DNA of 64,000 bases from Fistulifera solaris (taxonomy: Eukaryota > Bacillariophyta > Bacillariophyceae > Naviculales > Stauroneidaceae). A program made the position numbers and the translations under genes. Below are positions 32,625 to 43,845 of this stretch, piece by piece. Position 1 is the stretch's first letter. Every line of letters starts with the position of its first letter. The notes under the pieces were generated by a model, which searched no databases, was not told the origin of the DNA, and saw nothing but the letters and a program-made list of their open reading frames with translations. The stretch covers positions 496,001 to 560,000 of the forward strand of contig AP026137.1 in assembly GCA_030295235.1 (NCBI GenBank). The letters run 5' to 3'.

Positions 32625-34160
32625 ATGGAGACTGTAAAGGAACACAAAAGACGGCGCTCGTCGAAGAAGCAAAAACGGATTGCCGCCGAAAAGAAGAAGA
32701 TGATCGACTTACAGCGTTGCTCTTTGGTAATGGCGAAGTACTTGAAAGATCACAAGAAATAATACAATCAAAACCTGCGGGAGACTCTCTGTTTGTGATT
32801 GATCGCCAGGGAGAAACACAGACGACGACAGAATTAAAAAATGTACGAGACCTTGAAATTGAGGACGACAACGATGCCGAAGAAACGGACGGCCCGGTTT
32901 GGCAGGATGACGACGATGACATCCAAATTCACTTGAAAAACAGATTAGCAAAGCTACGTCACAATCGACAGGAAGGTGCTGTGAGCACGCAACAACTTGA
33001 AGGACGCCTTCGAACCTATTATCAACAGTCACTGACTGCTCAAACGAATTGGGCGAAACTTCCCGAAGAAAACGATCAAACAGAGGAGGAACACGCAGTA
33101 GTTGACACAGATGAGCCCATGCTGTCAATAGGAGGTCTGAAGCCAACTATATTAGCTACCGTTCGCTGTCCGGATGCCAATATGGCAGACCCGAATCAAG
33201 CTGCTGTTCAAGCAGTTCACTTTCATCCGGGCTCCGACCCAGATCGACCGCTCCTACTCACGGCTGGCTTGGACAAAACGTTGCGATTTTTTCCAAGTAG
33301 GTGAAGAAAAGAGTGAGAAAATTCACGGAATACACTGTAAGTCTTGACTCGAGAAGTTCTTTCGATTGCGACCTGTCCTCATAGCCGTTTTCCTTAGTCC
33401 CTAAATTGCCGATTTTTAGCGCAAGCTTTCTAGGCGAGACTGGGAGTGTCGTTGTGACGGGTCGAAGACCTTTTTCTACATTTATAATGCCGTATCGGGA
33501 AACCTAGATCACGTGCCACGAATATTAGGACGCGAAGAAAAGAGTTGGGAAAAGTCGGTGGCATCGCCTGATGGAAGCACAGTAGCATTGATTGGAAATG
33601 ATGGTTATGTCGTTTTGTGGGATGTAGCGTCAAAGCAAATCAACAAAACGCTCAAGATAAATGGCAGCGTTCGGGCTATAACATTCACTCCGGACAATCG
33701 TGAGATTCTTGCTAGTGGTAGTGATGGAGATGTATATCGATGGGATCTTCGCAACACACGGCGGTGCGCAGAGCGATGGTCGAATCAAGACGGTACCATC
33801 ACTTCGGCTTTGGCGGCATCGTCACGACATGTTGCAGTGGGAGCGGAAAGCGGAGTTGTCAATTTGTACAAGTCGTCGCATCTGGTGAAATCTGTTCTTA
33901 ACTTGTCAACCTCGGCTGATCTAGTAAAATTCAACTCCGACGGTGAAATTTTAGCTTTATCAACGCGACGTGAGAAGATGGGACTGAAACTTTTGCATGT
34001 GCCTTCGGCTACCGTTTTCTCGAATTGGCCGACGTCCAAGACACCGCTCAATTATGTCTGGTCGTTGGATTTTTCACCGGCGAGTCGATTTTTGGCCATT
34101 GGTAACGACAAGGGAAAGTGTTTGCTGTATCAGTTGAAACATTACAGCAATGATAGTTAA
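32625..34160 (+). CDS. UTP18: U3 snoRNA-associated protein 18 (WD40)
   Basis: A component of the SSU processome for 18S rRNA maturation in the nucleolus. A Lys/Arg-rich N-terminus leads to DDRLTALLFGNGE, then VWQDDDDD, then LRTYYQQSLTAQTNWAKLP, all UTP18 marks. WD40 repeats follow (LLTAGLDKTLRFF; VVTGRRPFFYIYN; WEKSVASPDGSTVALIGNDG; ILASGSDGDVYRWDLRNTRR; VAVGAESGVVNLYKS). A 61-bp intron runs 33337-33397. Four one-base homopolymer breaks are needed to read the gene: A4 32689-32692, T6 33287-33292, A3 33403-33405 and T5 33471-33475. Each correction restores a family motif, which argues for sequence error and not a pseudogene. Confidence 0.85.
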
Positions 34161-34518
34161 AGCCAGGTTATCCTCGGATCCAAGTCACGTCTGCTAGTAC
34201 TAGCCATTGCTAATCAAATCATTTAGAGATCACCCTAAGCCTCATTTGTTACAAGAGACTTTACGCGTGAGCTTGATCCTTTCATTTACAAAAACTTATC
34301 ATTAACGTGAATTTCCAGCATTAGATTCGGATCACGTAAGAAGCGCCCTAGACGAAAGACGAAAACACTGACTCACTCGTCGTACTTTTCGTTCTATACC
34401 AGGTAGAGGAGTCACTGTTTCGCAACAACTTTTTGCAATAAAGGTTATAGCACGATGAACGATAAACATAACAAAGGACCATTTACTTTTCTTTCATCAC
34501 CAAATATACTAACCACAG
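34161..34518. other. Intergenic region
   Basis: Space between the UTP18 stop and the fibrillin start. It contains no ORF with protein character. The promoter and leader of the fibrillin gene should lie in the second half. Confidence 0.4.
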
Positions 34519-35328
34519 ATGATTCAATTAATATCAATATTCATTTGGATGGCATTTGCTGACGCGTGGACGCCGAGGCCTCTACAAACCCGCATCGGCA
34601 CGTCTTTGCGTCTCTCCAGCACGTCGTCGGAAAGTGTCGCATCCTTGAAAGCGGATTTAATCGCAGCTTGCATTCGGGGTGGCCAACCGGAAAACATCCG
34701 TGGCCTGGTGAAGAACTTGATGCAAGTGGCGGAAGCAAAGGGAGAAGGACAATCGAGCAGTTCGTCCGGTTTCCTCTCGGGCGAATGGGAATTACTGTAC
34801 GGCACCGAAGACGATACGCGGTCGTCGCCGTTTTTCTGGGCGTTTCGCAAGGCAACTGACAATGCGGATCAAATTTACAGCATCACCGACAGTATTCCTG
34901 CACCATTGAAAGAGGTCGGGCCTGCGCGACAAAACATCGAATGGGTTGATACGGCACAGACCGGTCGCTTCGTATCGCGAGTCAAAATCGCGACCCTGGG
35001 TGGTTTGGCGACATCTATTATGACGACACGAGGCACTATAGTTGGAACCGATGGAACAGATGGTGTTGTTTTGCAAATTGATTCTACCAAACCCGAGAAA
35101 AGCACGGCTTTGTCGACTATACTGGGCCCATTAGGTGATGTGTTGAACGAGAATGCCCCTCCCTTTCCAAGCGGACAAGCTCTCGAACAGCTCCGACCGG
35201 GATCATCCAAAGTAATTATGCGTACAGGATATTGTGACGAAGGCTTGCGAATCAGTTGGGATGATGCACGTCCGGATGATTTCTTTGTGTGGAGACGAAA
35301 CGAGTTTGCGAATTATGATTTCTTGTAA
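34519..35328 (+). CDS. Plastid lipid-associated protein / fibrillin (PAP) domain protein
   Basis: A single exon of 269 residues. The N-terminus is a short signal peptide (MIQLISIFIWMAFADA) followed directly by WTPRPLQTRIGTSLRL, a bipartite plastid-targeting sequence with an aromatic residue at the cleavage point. The PAP/fibrillin domain follows: SLKADLIAACIRGGQPENI, then SGEWELLYGTEDD, then later VLNENAPPFPSG, and a C-terminal RISWDDARPDDFFVWRR. Fibrillins associate with plastoglobules and thylakoids and bind or help move lipids and quinones. The substrate of this member is unknown. The frame is intact. Confidence 0.88.
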   Translation: MIQLISIFIWMAFADAWTPRPLQTRIGTSLRLSSTSSESVASLKADLIAACIRGGQPENIRGLVKNLMQVAEAKGEGQSSSSSGFLSGEWELLYGTEDDTRSSPFFWAFRKATDNADQIYSITDSIPAPLKEVGPARQNIEWVDTAQTGRFVSRVKIATLGGLATSIMTTRGTIVGTDGTDGVVLQIDSTKPEKSTALSTILGPLGDVLNENAPPFPSGQALEQLRPGSSKVIMRTGYCDEGLRISWDDARPDDFFVWRRNEFANYDFL

Positions 35329-35601
35329 TGAAGGGGAATTGATTAGATCGAGACTGACATTTGACTACACATTTTGCTAGTAATTATTAGTGCACATAGT
35401 TTCTCGGTCGACTGCAGCTTGGCGACTTTGATTGTTTCATGTGACAAAAACAACTGATCGGGCCACGTCTAGTTTGCGGTCTGCGGATGTTGTTGTAGCT
35501 CTATTGATGCAAGCCGAACAAGCGAAGCCAATAATCTGAAAATCCAAGTTTGAAAAACAGAAATAGTAGATTTGGATACTTGTTGTCGGGATCCTGTCTA
35601 T

Positions 35602-35935
35602 TTACGAAGTCTCGGCATCCATGTTTGGGTCAAACTCTTGAAAACATTTCAACGCCACCGTCAAATAATCATAAAACGATGACAACGAAACCCTCAGAAA
35701 CTTTGCTTGTTTTGCTTCAAATCGCCTAACACACCTTTGAGTTAGAACAGGCAAGCATCTCCGTGAAGCTGACGACGAGCACTTACACTTTCATGCATCG
35801 AGGCTCTACAAATGCAAAAGTTCTTACTACTTGATCGCTTAACTCCGAATCTACTTGCATCACGCGGACCGCTTTCTCCGCCTGCGACGACGTCGGAAAG
35901 TTAAGTTCAATTTCGCAGGCGTAGGGATAGTCCAT
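35602..35935 (-). CDS. PCC1: KEOPS/EKC complex subunit Pcc1 (LAGE3 family)
   Basis: A small two-exon gene that is easy to miss. Exons 35935-35787 and 35725-35602 join across a 61-bp intron (GTAAGT...GTTAG) to give 90 residues, the usual size of yeast Pcc1 (88). The sequence ACEIELNFPTSSQAEKAVRV, VDSELSDQVVRTFAF, then LRVSLSSFYDYLTVAL matches the Pcc1/LAGE3 pattern of hydrophobic strand, AxxAxxxLxVDxE, and LRVSxxxFxD. Pcc1 is the dimerising subunit of KEOPS, needed for the t6A37 modification of tRNA with Kae1 and Bud32. The start is the ATG at 35935; the frame is open further upstream but has no ATG. Confidence 0.82.
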
Positions 35936-36575
35936 TGCAAAAGAATAGGAATAGTGTTCGCCGTCTTGGTCTTGATTTTTTTGCAAGCAAAAATCTTGAG
36001 GCGTGCGAAGTGCGAAGGCCAGACCACAATAATTGGGTTAACTTTAACTCTATTCCCAAGCGACAAAAGACAAAACGGAGCACGGAGTGCCGGGCATAAG
36101 TGAAAGCTCATTCACGAAACACGAACGACTCACTCGACACTCCGACACAATACAATTTCCTACGTACTAATCTCTATGGCTAATCAAGACTTAAGCCCTT
36201 GTTGGATCCACAAACCTTTTATTATTCGCAATTCGCAACTTCGGCATTCTACTTCGTACATCATACCGCTTACTGCCAATTTCGGCATCGTGTATCGTGT
36301 TCCTGCGTTTCCGTTTTTGATTTTTTCCCATAATTAACCATAATATGTAGTACTTACTAATAGATAGACGCAGCTGTCACAGTAAAGTACAGTTGCGACC
36401 ATCTAAATCTGCAACCGGCAACCGGCAAAACAGCCCTCTATTTTCGCCTTTCACCATCTTCCTTTTAGCGCACCTCTTTCTTGAAACTATAGCTTGAAAC
36501 GAAAACGAAAAGATCATTATTACGGAGTATGCGTTTATCTTTGCTTCCTCCAAAATCTTTTTGAAGAGAAAGACC
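35936..36575. other. Divergent intergenic region
   Basis: Between PCC1 (minus) and the nucleotide-sugar transporter (plus). Overlapping ORFs at 35855-36111 are antisense or frame shadows of PCC1. Both promoters should lie here. No named element was seen. Confidence 0.4.
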
Positions 36576-37822
36576 ATGCGCAAATTAATATCTTGGAGCA
36601 AAGTATCGTCGGAATCATTGGATCCTGAAAGTCTCACGATCACGAGCTTCAAATCGAAAGACGACAACGATGTCGGCACTGGAAGCGATGAGGGTAGCTT
36701 TGTTTCAAATAAGTTCAAATTCGGCCTGCTTCTGTTGGTCGTTCTACAAAACTCATGTGCAATTCTAGTAGGACGATTCACACGAACGAACGTTCCTACG
36801 TCAGATCTCTATGATATCAATCACTTCATTGTCGTATCGGAATTTCTCAAATTCATTTTTTCTGCTGTCTTGGAGTTTCGCTCCTCCTCAGGCAATCTTC
36901 TATCTTCGATTGATCGGTACATTATTCAAAAGCCTTTCGACGCCAGCAAAGTCGCAATTCCTTCCTTTTGTACCTTATTCAAAACTCGCTCATCTACTCA
37001 GCTTTTGCGAATCTATCAGTCCCTGTTTTCCAAGTGACCAATCAAGGAAAGCTAGTGCTGACAGCGTTACTGAGTGTATTTTTCTTGGAGAGACGGTACT
37101 CACTTCAGCAGTGGGTCTGTTTATTGGGGCTCTCCCTAGGCGTTGCTATTGTGATTCTGGATCAGACAGAGGGAGAATCTGACATCGGCAAGAAGCGCGA
37201 TTTGTTGATTGGTCTGTCAGCCATGGCGATTGCATCTCTCTGTTCGGCGACGGCGGGTGTGTACTTTGAAAAAGTTCTCAAGGCGCCTTCAAACGAGCTA
37301 AAGCAGCCACAGGCCTCGCTTTGGATGCGAAACATGCAAATGGCGTTCTACTGCTGCAGCATCGGGATTATCCAGTCTTCGTTTCAGAAATCATCGAATC
37401 CGGAGCATTCCTATCTACATGGTTTTAACGCCTGGGTTTGGTTATCTGTGATTCTTCAAGCAAGTGGAGGTTTGCTTATCGCATCTGTCATTCAACATCT
37501 TGATAATGTTTTCAAAGGCTTGGCCACTGGTGTGTCGGTTGTGTTATCGTCGGCACTCTCTACGGTTGTTTTCGGCAACGTTCTCGGTGTGCAATTTTGT
37601 GCAGGCACGGTCATGATTTTGTGCTCGGTGTACTTTTTCAGCAATCCGTTACCCAAGTCATCACTTGCCAAGAGCTTGATTGCATCGTTGGCGGGCAAGA
37701 GGTGGGTTTTATGGTTGCTCTTCACGGCTGCGTTAGGACACCGCGCTGTCCTCCTTATTTCATCCAATCAAACTCAAAATACACTGGTTTTATTGGAAAG
37801 TTTGTATAAAGTGAACGGTTAA
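36576..37822 (+). CDS. Nucleotide-sugar transporter (SLC35A-like)
   Basis: A Golgi/ER membrane antiporter of the UDP-galactose/CMP-sialic acid transporter family (Nuc_sug_transp), importing a nucleotide sugar in exchange for the monophosphate. Roughly ten hydrophobic segments. Family marks are FGLLLLVVLQNSCAILVGRF, then YLIQNSLIYSAFANLSVPVF, QVTNQGKLVLTALLSV, AGVYFEKVLK, LWMRNMQMAFY and the C-terminal HLDNVFKGLATGVSVVLSSA. The C-terminus continues past the last helix. There is one single-base frame break at the T4 run 36966-36969; adding a T gives an uninterrupted family match. The sugar cannot be read from sequence. The first ATG after the leader is at 36576. Confidence 0.88.
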
Positions 37823-37878
37823 AATGTTACTTTCATTTTTAAAAATATGAATTAAAGACTTCGCTAGCTGCGATCCGA

Positions 37879-39498
37879 TCATTCACGAGATTCCCATGTC
37901 ATATCCAATGATCGGGCGGCAAGTTCACCGCTTTTGTTACTTCCCTTCGAAATAAGAGATTCGTCGTCGGAGCCGAGATTCAGAGGACTCCGTGTTGGAA
38001 AGCTAGCTCGATCCCACGAAGACGTCGGGCCGACGCTGTCCATACTCGTTTCATGATCGAAAACACGCACGAGTGAGTTACCGCCAATCGACATATTGCC
38101 GTCATTGCTGCTGCCCGATTCGTCCGCCCCACGAAAATACGAAGACGCGGCACTTATTTGTTCGGGAAACCATGAATGACAGCTTCCAATAGACGACATG
38201 CCCATCGAGCTAGCAGCATCGTAAAATGGTCGAGGTCGAACGTCCGGTGGGGGCATGACACGCTCATCGGGAACAACTGGTTCCATTAGTTGCACCTCTT
38301 GACCCTCCCATTCAACTTCTTCCATTTCTTCGTCCGCTTGGTTGGCTTGATTGTCCGCGGAAGAGACTGGGAACGGTATTTTTGTGTCAGTACTATCGTG
38401 TCCGCACATGACAGATACAGCATCAAACGAACCAAGCGAACCCATAACTCGGTCCGCAAAATGAGCAAGTACAGAGTTTGACGCTTCCGTGTTGTGTTCC
38501 ATATGATGAGGCTCATAGTCACTGTCTGTCGCAATAGAGTTTATACTGCCGACCATAGGAGCATATTCATCTTTGAACTTGACTAATCGGCGTTTTCGTG
38601 ACATGTCTTCGTGTATATAAGAAATAGGTTTGCTGCTAGGCGGCCGAGTTCCGTGACCGTCTCGAGATGATCCCGATGGGATGACACTATTCAAGCTACT
38701 CGTTGCCCAGTTTTTAAAAAGACTCGGCCCCTGCATTCACAAAGTCGAAAAAGGGTTCAATGGCTGATGTAGAAGGCCCGGTAGGCTGTGCGTAGTAGTG
38801 AGGGTGCGGAGCCTCGTGTGTTGTATGTGCATGGTGCGAATAATCGTATTGTGGGTGTTGCGGATGTTGATTCGGATGAGGTGGATAAGCTGAAGGAGTA
38901 TGTGCAGGATAGTTTCCGTAAAATGAATATCCGCCCCAACCAGCACCATAATACGGGGGAGGCGGGTGTGGCGGTGGTGGTTGTTGCTGTTGTGAAAGGT
39001 TGTCTTCTCTTTTCATATCAGCCCTCTGTACGTTAATCTCGGTCTCAATTTCTGCCCGTATCGAAGGCGCGTTTTCTCTTAAAGCCTGTGATGCCTTGTC
39101 TCGTGCTTTTTCATCTCCGATGTCTTTCCAGAAACCAGATTTTGAATCTCTGGTTAAAAATCTCCCCGGAGGTTTTAGTCCCCGAATTTCCGAAACAATA
39201 CTACTCGCAATCAAGCGCTTTTCGCGCTTGAAACGAGCTGTGAGATATACGCGCTTTCGTTTTTCTACAAGCAAGCGGAAACGTTCATTTCCTGGGTGAG
39301 AGTTGATGGAACCGCCTCTGAAATTGATAAAATAGTATGTGAGAGTGAAGTGAGGAAAAGAGTGTGCCCAAAGCTATCATTCTTTCAAGCGTACCTTCCA
39401 CACAAAACGTCCGAATCGGTAGTTTCTCGAATTATTTCATCAGATTCAAAGAAGGTTAAACCCTCTTCGCTATTATCATCCGACATAGTTGGAGCCAT
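37879..39498 (-). CDS. DUF6824-domain protein (second in window)
   Basis: Exon 1 (39498-39395) and exon 2 (from 39317) join across a 77-bp intron (GTACGC...TTTCAG). The join lies exactly inside the domain's first motif: SDVLCGR then GGSINSHPGNERFR. The domain continues VYLTARFKREKRLIASSIV, then FWKDIGDEKARDKASQALRE. A Pro/His/Tyr-rich low-complexity region follows, then a Ser/Asp-rich tail with MGMSSIGSCHSWFPEQ and GNMSIGGNSLVRVFDHE. This build resembles the protein starting at 674. A single-base frame change at the C4 run 38728-38731 (G on the coding strand) joins the Pro-rich part to the acidic tail. Function unknown. Confidence 0.78.
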
Positions 39499-40485
39499 TG
39501 ATTGTTTGCCGATCGTTTTTGCCTTAAGCGAAATAATGCTGGCAAGAGCTCGTTGGCTTTAATTCGATGTTTCGGTTCGTGTCTTCCTAAAACATTCCCT
39601 CCAATGTGTTCCAGATGCCAATCGAATCGTGTTCAAAAGATCAAAAATCAAGGCGGTGCGTTTGATTTGAATACTATGGCAGATCAATCATCGCCAAAGC
39701 TGCATTAGATCTACTCAAATGATAAATTTTATCGCGGTGTTATCGGCTGTTGCCCCCGGCTTCGCGTCTTTACCACGGTGGTCCCAGGTCCCAGTCAGAG
39801 ACAGTGTACAAATTTTTCGCCAAATAGAAATACTATGGACTTGTTCGGAACTCATAACAAGATAACGTCTTCTTGTCGTCGGCAGCATTGTCCGGTATCT
39901 AACATAAGAGTAAGAAAAGAAGCGGTTCTATGGCCGTTCTTTAGCCGTTGATCGGGAAGAAATTTCTGTTAGGCGTTATTCCGCGTGCTAATTCCAACTA
40001 AGAATGTACAGTATCCTTGTTACTGTATAACAAGTTGTAGGCGGACATTGCTCCGATTCAACTGGCATTCAGTCCCGGAATCGGTTCAAATCCTAAGGCA
40101 CTCAAAGATTGCGTGCACTAGATTTAATTTTATTGACTGATACATACTATTGCCAACGCAGCATGTTAGACTACAACTTAGTTTGAGAGAGAACCACTGT
40201 CACAAGAACTATTTTATTACTCCGTCGCGGTTCCGTAAAAAAGGGTGTTTGTGTCGATGCAGTTCACTCAGTTGTCGAATCGGTTGCTCGACGGCAGACA
40301 GGTCCGGTCTCTAGCTCGAAATAGAGGGAAAAGAGTGCCCAGAAGGACACTTTCGAGACCCATCGTAACGGCTAAGCGGATCAGTGTCCTAGTCAAGCAG
40401 GAACACATGATCTACGAAAATGGAGGCATCCCCGATCCCAAAATAACAGCTCGTTTCCTTTTTAGGCACGATGATATCTTTCCTA
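39499..40485. other. Intergenic region
   Basis: Almost 1 kb with no convincing gene. ORFs near 39502-39708 and 40245-40556 are short, lack family marks, and in part overlap antisense to the ends of flanking genes. No repeat was noticed. Confidence 0.45.
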
Positions 40486-42756
40486 TCATACTGAGTTCGG
40501 AAGATTTCCGATACTTATATCCAAATTTCTCCAGCTCGTTGGAAACTCCCTGTTAAAGTAAGCACCGTGAATGCATAGCATCGACATTTTCTCGGGGCAC
40601 GTAGTAATAAGAAGTTGGAAGAAGGCCATCTTTATAACCAGGCTCTCTGTGGTTTGTCGAATGGTACCCTCGCAAGCGATGGATGAAGCCTGTGAAACTA
40701 TGTCACAAATGATGAGGAGAATGCACATCAAAAGGTTCGTCTGCTTATCAATGACTTACGTGGAATGCCAGCAACCGAAAAACAGCCTTCCACGAGACGC
40801 AACCAGCTGGTCTGAGATGCTAAACGTGAGTCTCAGATGATCATTGTCATAGTGGCCAAATTCTCTATGTTTGCTTACCAATCATGCCATAAAAGTTTGT
40901 GTTCACGCCCTTCAATTCATCAGCGAAGTCATCAAGGAATTTGACATCGTAATGCTTCTTCAAGTCGTTAAAAAATGCTTTGTCTCTTTCGTCCGTAGCA
41001 ATATAAATGGTGGCATTCGGAGCAATATATTGCTTCACATTTTCATGAATTTCATTTGCTTCAATACGGGTTCTCTTGTATTGGAAGTCACCCCGTCGAA
41101 TATGAAATGTATCGAACTCGCCAGGGCCTATCATCTGGTGGCCGGGAAAATCCTTACTGCGGCTTTTGTCGTATTCTCTCATGGCATGTACGATCCGAGC
41201 GGCAGCGCACTGTATTTCATCAATGTATCGGCTAAATCAACGTTTCCTTGCGGCATGAGAACAGAACGAACAGCAAAGCATACGGCGACGGATATTACAC
41301 GTACACATGATCTCTCATAAAGCGTTTCATCCACAGGTCTTCCCGCCAGTCCTCAAAGTACAAAAAGGCGTAGAAATGCACTAACATGCGCACACGCATT
41401 TTGTGATAGCACATAAAATGGACCACCAATTCACCCTGCATTTCTTCGTCATAAACGCACAGCTCCTTGCGGTCGGCTAGGTTCTCGCGCATTCGGTCGA
41501 GTGGCGAGCTGTCCACAGCTGGAGGTGGATCGAGAATAATGTCTCGCATTGTCAAGGACTCTTTGTGAATTCGACGCTGCATATCTTGCAGCATTTGCGC
41601 GTCCTCTGCATTTCCGCTGGCGGGGAATGCGGCCATACATTGCGTGGGACTCCACAACGGCGTGTGCGTTACATTTCGAAGCCATTCTTTGTATATCTTG
41701 ACATCTTGCCCATTCCAGTCGGTTCGATTACCTGGAGGGAAGCTAACCTCGCCAGTGTTCTTGTCCCTTAATTGACCCGTCATGGCAACTTCGTTCAAAA
41801 ATTGTTCCGTCGTTATCATATGCAATCCATCGTTCTCTCGGGCCAAATCGTGCATCGGGAAAAAATCCGCAAACGAAAAATCAGTCTTTTCTTGTCCCCG
41901 ATTTTTGGCTAGTAAATACATGCGCTGCTCCGGAGGTAACACCAATGTTCGACCCATGGCGATAGCTGTCAGGATAAAACGTCAGAATCATGGAAAGATG
42001 TTAATTAGGAAGGAGATGAATGTTGGGAATACACACCTAGACCAAGAACCGTTTCCCTTTTGTATGAAATAGCAAGAAACGAAGTGAGAATAGGATTGGA
42101 ATATACATCCTGTGTCTATGCTTTGGACGAAGCATCAAATCGATCATCACGGAGAGTCGTATGTAACACTTACATTGCCCTGTAGGGGAGATGAAGGATC
42201 AAGTGAGTTACATGTCATGCACGAGATTCTCACAAAGCATATCTCGTATGCGTCAAACACTCCGTCAAAGATCTTACATTCGAATATTGTTCCAGCCCCC
42301 TCCATCGGGTTCAAATGTCATATATTTACGAGGTTGACCTTTCGGAGGAGTAAAGGGGCTCACAAATCGTTCATCGGAGCTGATATTTTGCCAATAAACC
42401 ATCTCCTGTGCAAATTCATCCGCAGGTCCGCCGTAAGCGGCACAAGATAAGTGCGCTAATCTCCGCTCGGGTGGTTCGGCATTTTGTGGTTCGTTTCGAT
42501 CCGATTTTTCGTAGGCATGCCCGTCAAACTCCGCGACGAGACTGTCAACGATTTTGTCCATTGCTTTATCCGCCACCGCAAAATTTTGCAGATCCGTTTT
42601 CAAGGCATACAAAGCCTCTTCTTCTTGATACACGTGTTGCAGATTGACAATGGCACTAATGACGAAACAAATGACAATTCCCAGCATCAACAATTTGGTG
42701 AGCGATGATGAACTGTTGGAAGTCGGCGACGACGGATCTCGACTTGAAACTGCCAT
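40486..42756 (-). CDS. O-fucosyltransferase-like protein, tandem copy A (7 exons)
   Basis: A type II membrane protein (anchor MLGIVICFVISAIV) with a GDP-fucose protein O-fucosyltransferase-like (PF10250-type) lumenal domain: FEPDGGGWNNIR, AMGRTLVLPPEQRMYLL, then FDTFHIRRGDFQYKRTR (the donor-binding RRGD motif) and IYIATDERDK. Exons: 42756-42278, 42179-42174, 42056-42037, 41965-41305, 41231-40879, 40811-40760 and 40689-40486, all with GT-AG introns of 67-117 bp. Exon 2 is 6 nt and exon 3 is 20 nt. One frame break at 40564-40565 precedes the shared C-terminal REFPTSWR. The acceptor protein is unknown. This is the most intron-rich of three paralogues in the same orientation. Confidence 0.82.
42174..42179 (-). 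other. 6-nt micro-exon of O-FucT-like gene A
   Basis: The coding-strand sequence is CTACAG|GGCAAT|GTAAGTG. Joining exon 1 (ending CGA AT), the micro-exon and exon 3 gives R-M-A-M-E-T-V-L, in frame and aligned with R-M-N-L-E-T-V-I of paralogue C, where the same codons are uninterrupted. The same-size micro-exon occurs at the same point in paralogue B. Confidence 0.82.
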
Positions 42757-42976
42757 GGTAATGCGCCTACAGTCTATGTCAATAAAGGACGTATTGGTGC
42801 CGTTCGGTCGCGACGGAATGCTGAATAGAGTGCTTGATTGAGATCAAATAATCGACTTGTGGCAAATTTTGCAACATTATAACGCGTTCTCAAAAATTAA
42901 TGCGGTCATGGTGTCGAGGTAAAAGGCGAAACAACCAGGTACGGCTCGTACCGGTACCGTCCGCATTTTTCATTTT

Positions 42977-43845
42977 TTAAGACCCGGTCCGGCGAATTTG
43001 GGGTGCCGAAAATTGCTAGGATCTGGGTTCCAACGAAAAAAAATTTCTTCGATTTTGATAAAAATTACATCAATCGATAGCTTTTAAAAAGTTATTGCGA
43101 TGTATAATTTTACTTTTGCTAGTTTCGTCGATATTAACTAAATTTTAAAGCAAAAACATAGACTTTTTGTAACGGTCGAAGCATAGACAGGTACCGCTGC
43201 GCATAAAACACATTGTCACATTGTAGAATTTCGTTTCGTTTTTATACCGCTTCGTCATCGCCAACGCGACTTCTCGCTCAAAAACATTCGGCCGTTGAGC
43301 AAGAAACTTGATTAAAATTGACTTGAAAGACCACTTTCAGATAGCTCTTTTGGTAGAATATGATCCCCATAACGTGGTTGATGGAATGCTAGAGTGCTGG
43401 GGGCAAAGATTTGTGCCACACGGTGACAAAAGAAGGGTTTATTGTTGATTTTGTCGTCTTGAAAATCTTGGGTCGCTCTTTCTGCTTCGTTTTCTCTTTC
43501 ACAGCGGCCCAAACAACAATCAACCGTCAAACATCCTCTTTAAGTGTCACTTGTGGACTATTCCCTGTTAAATGTTTATAGAAGCAGCAGTTATTAGAGG
43601 ATTTACGTAGCGTTCAACAATCACTTCACATTTTGTTGTGAATTTGGTAATGGTCGTATTTTGCTCAATTTTTGGGCGTTGGAGACGTCCGACATATCGT
43701 TCGATTTCGTTTTTTAATACGAAGAATGTTGTTTTATTTTTATCATGTTTTATACGCTAGGAGACAAAACCGTGTTTTTCACTATCACGGTTTCTAGCAA
43801 TTTTAACCCCCAAAAGGGCCCCAATTTCGCCGGACGGGGTCTTAA
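42977..43845. mobile_element. piggyBac-like MITE (TTAA target site)
   Basis: TTAA at 42977-42980 and 43842-43845 flank inverted ends that match over 23 bp with two mismatches (left GACCCGGTCCGGCGAATTTG; right, reversed, GACCCCGTCCGGCGAAATTG). A looser match continues to ATTGCTAG. The 861-bp interior is AT-rich with no transposase-like ORF. TTAA duplication and terminal inverted repeats point to a piggyBac-type non-autonomous element. It lies between O-FucT genes A and B. Confidence 0.82.

Noticed and set aside
43312-43530. 73-codon ORF inside the TTAA element as a transposase remnant
   Set aside because: Too short, with no transposase motif; taken as chance.
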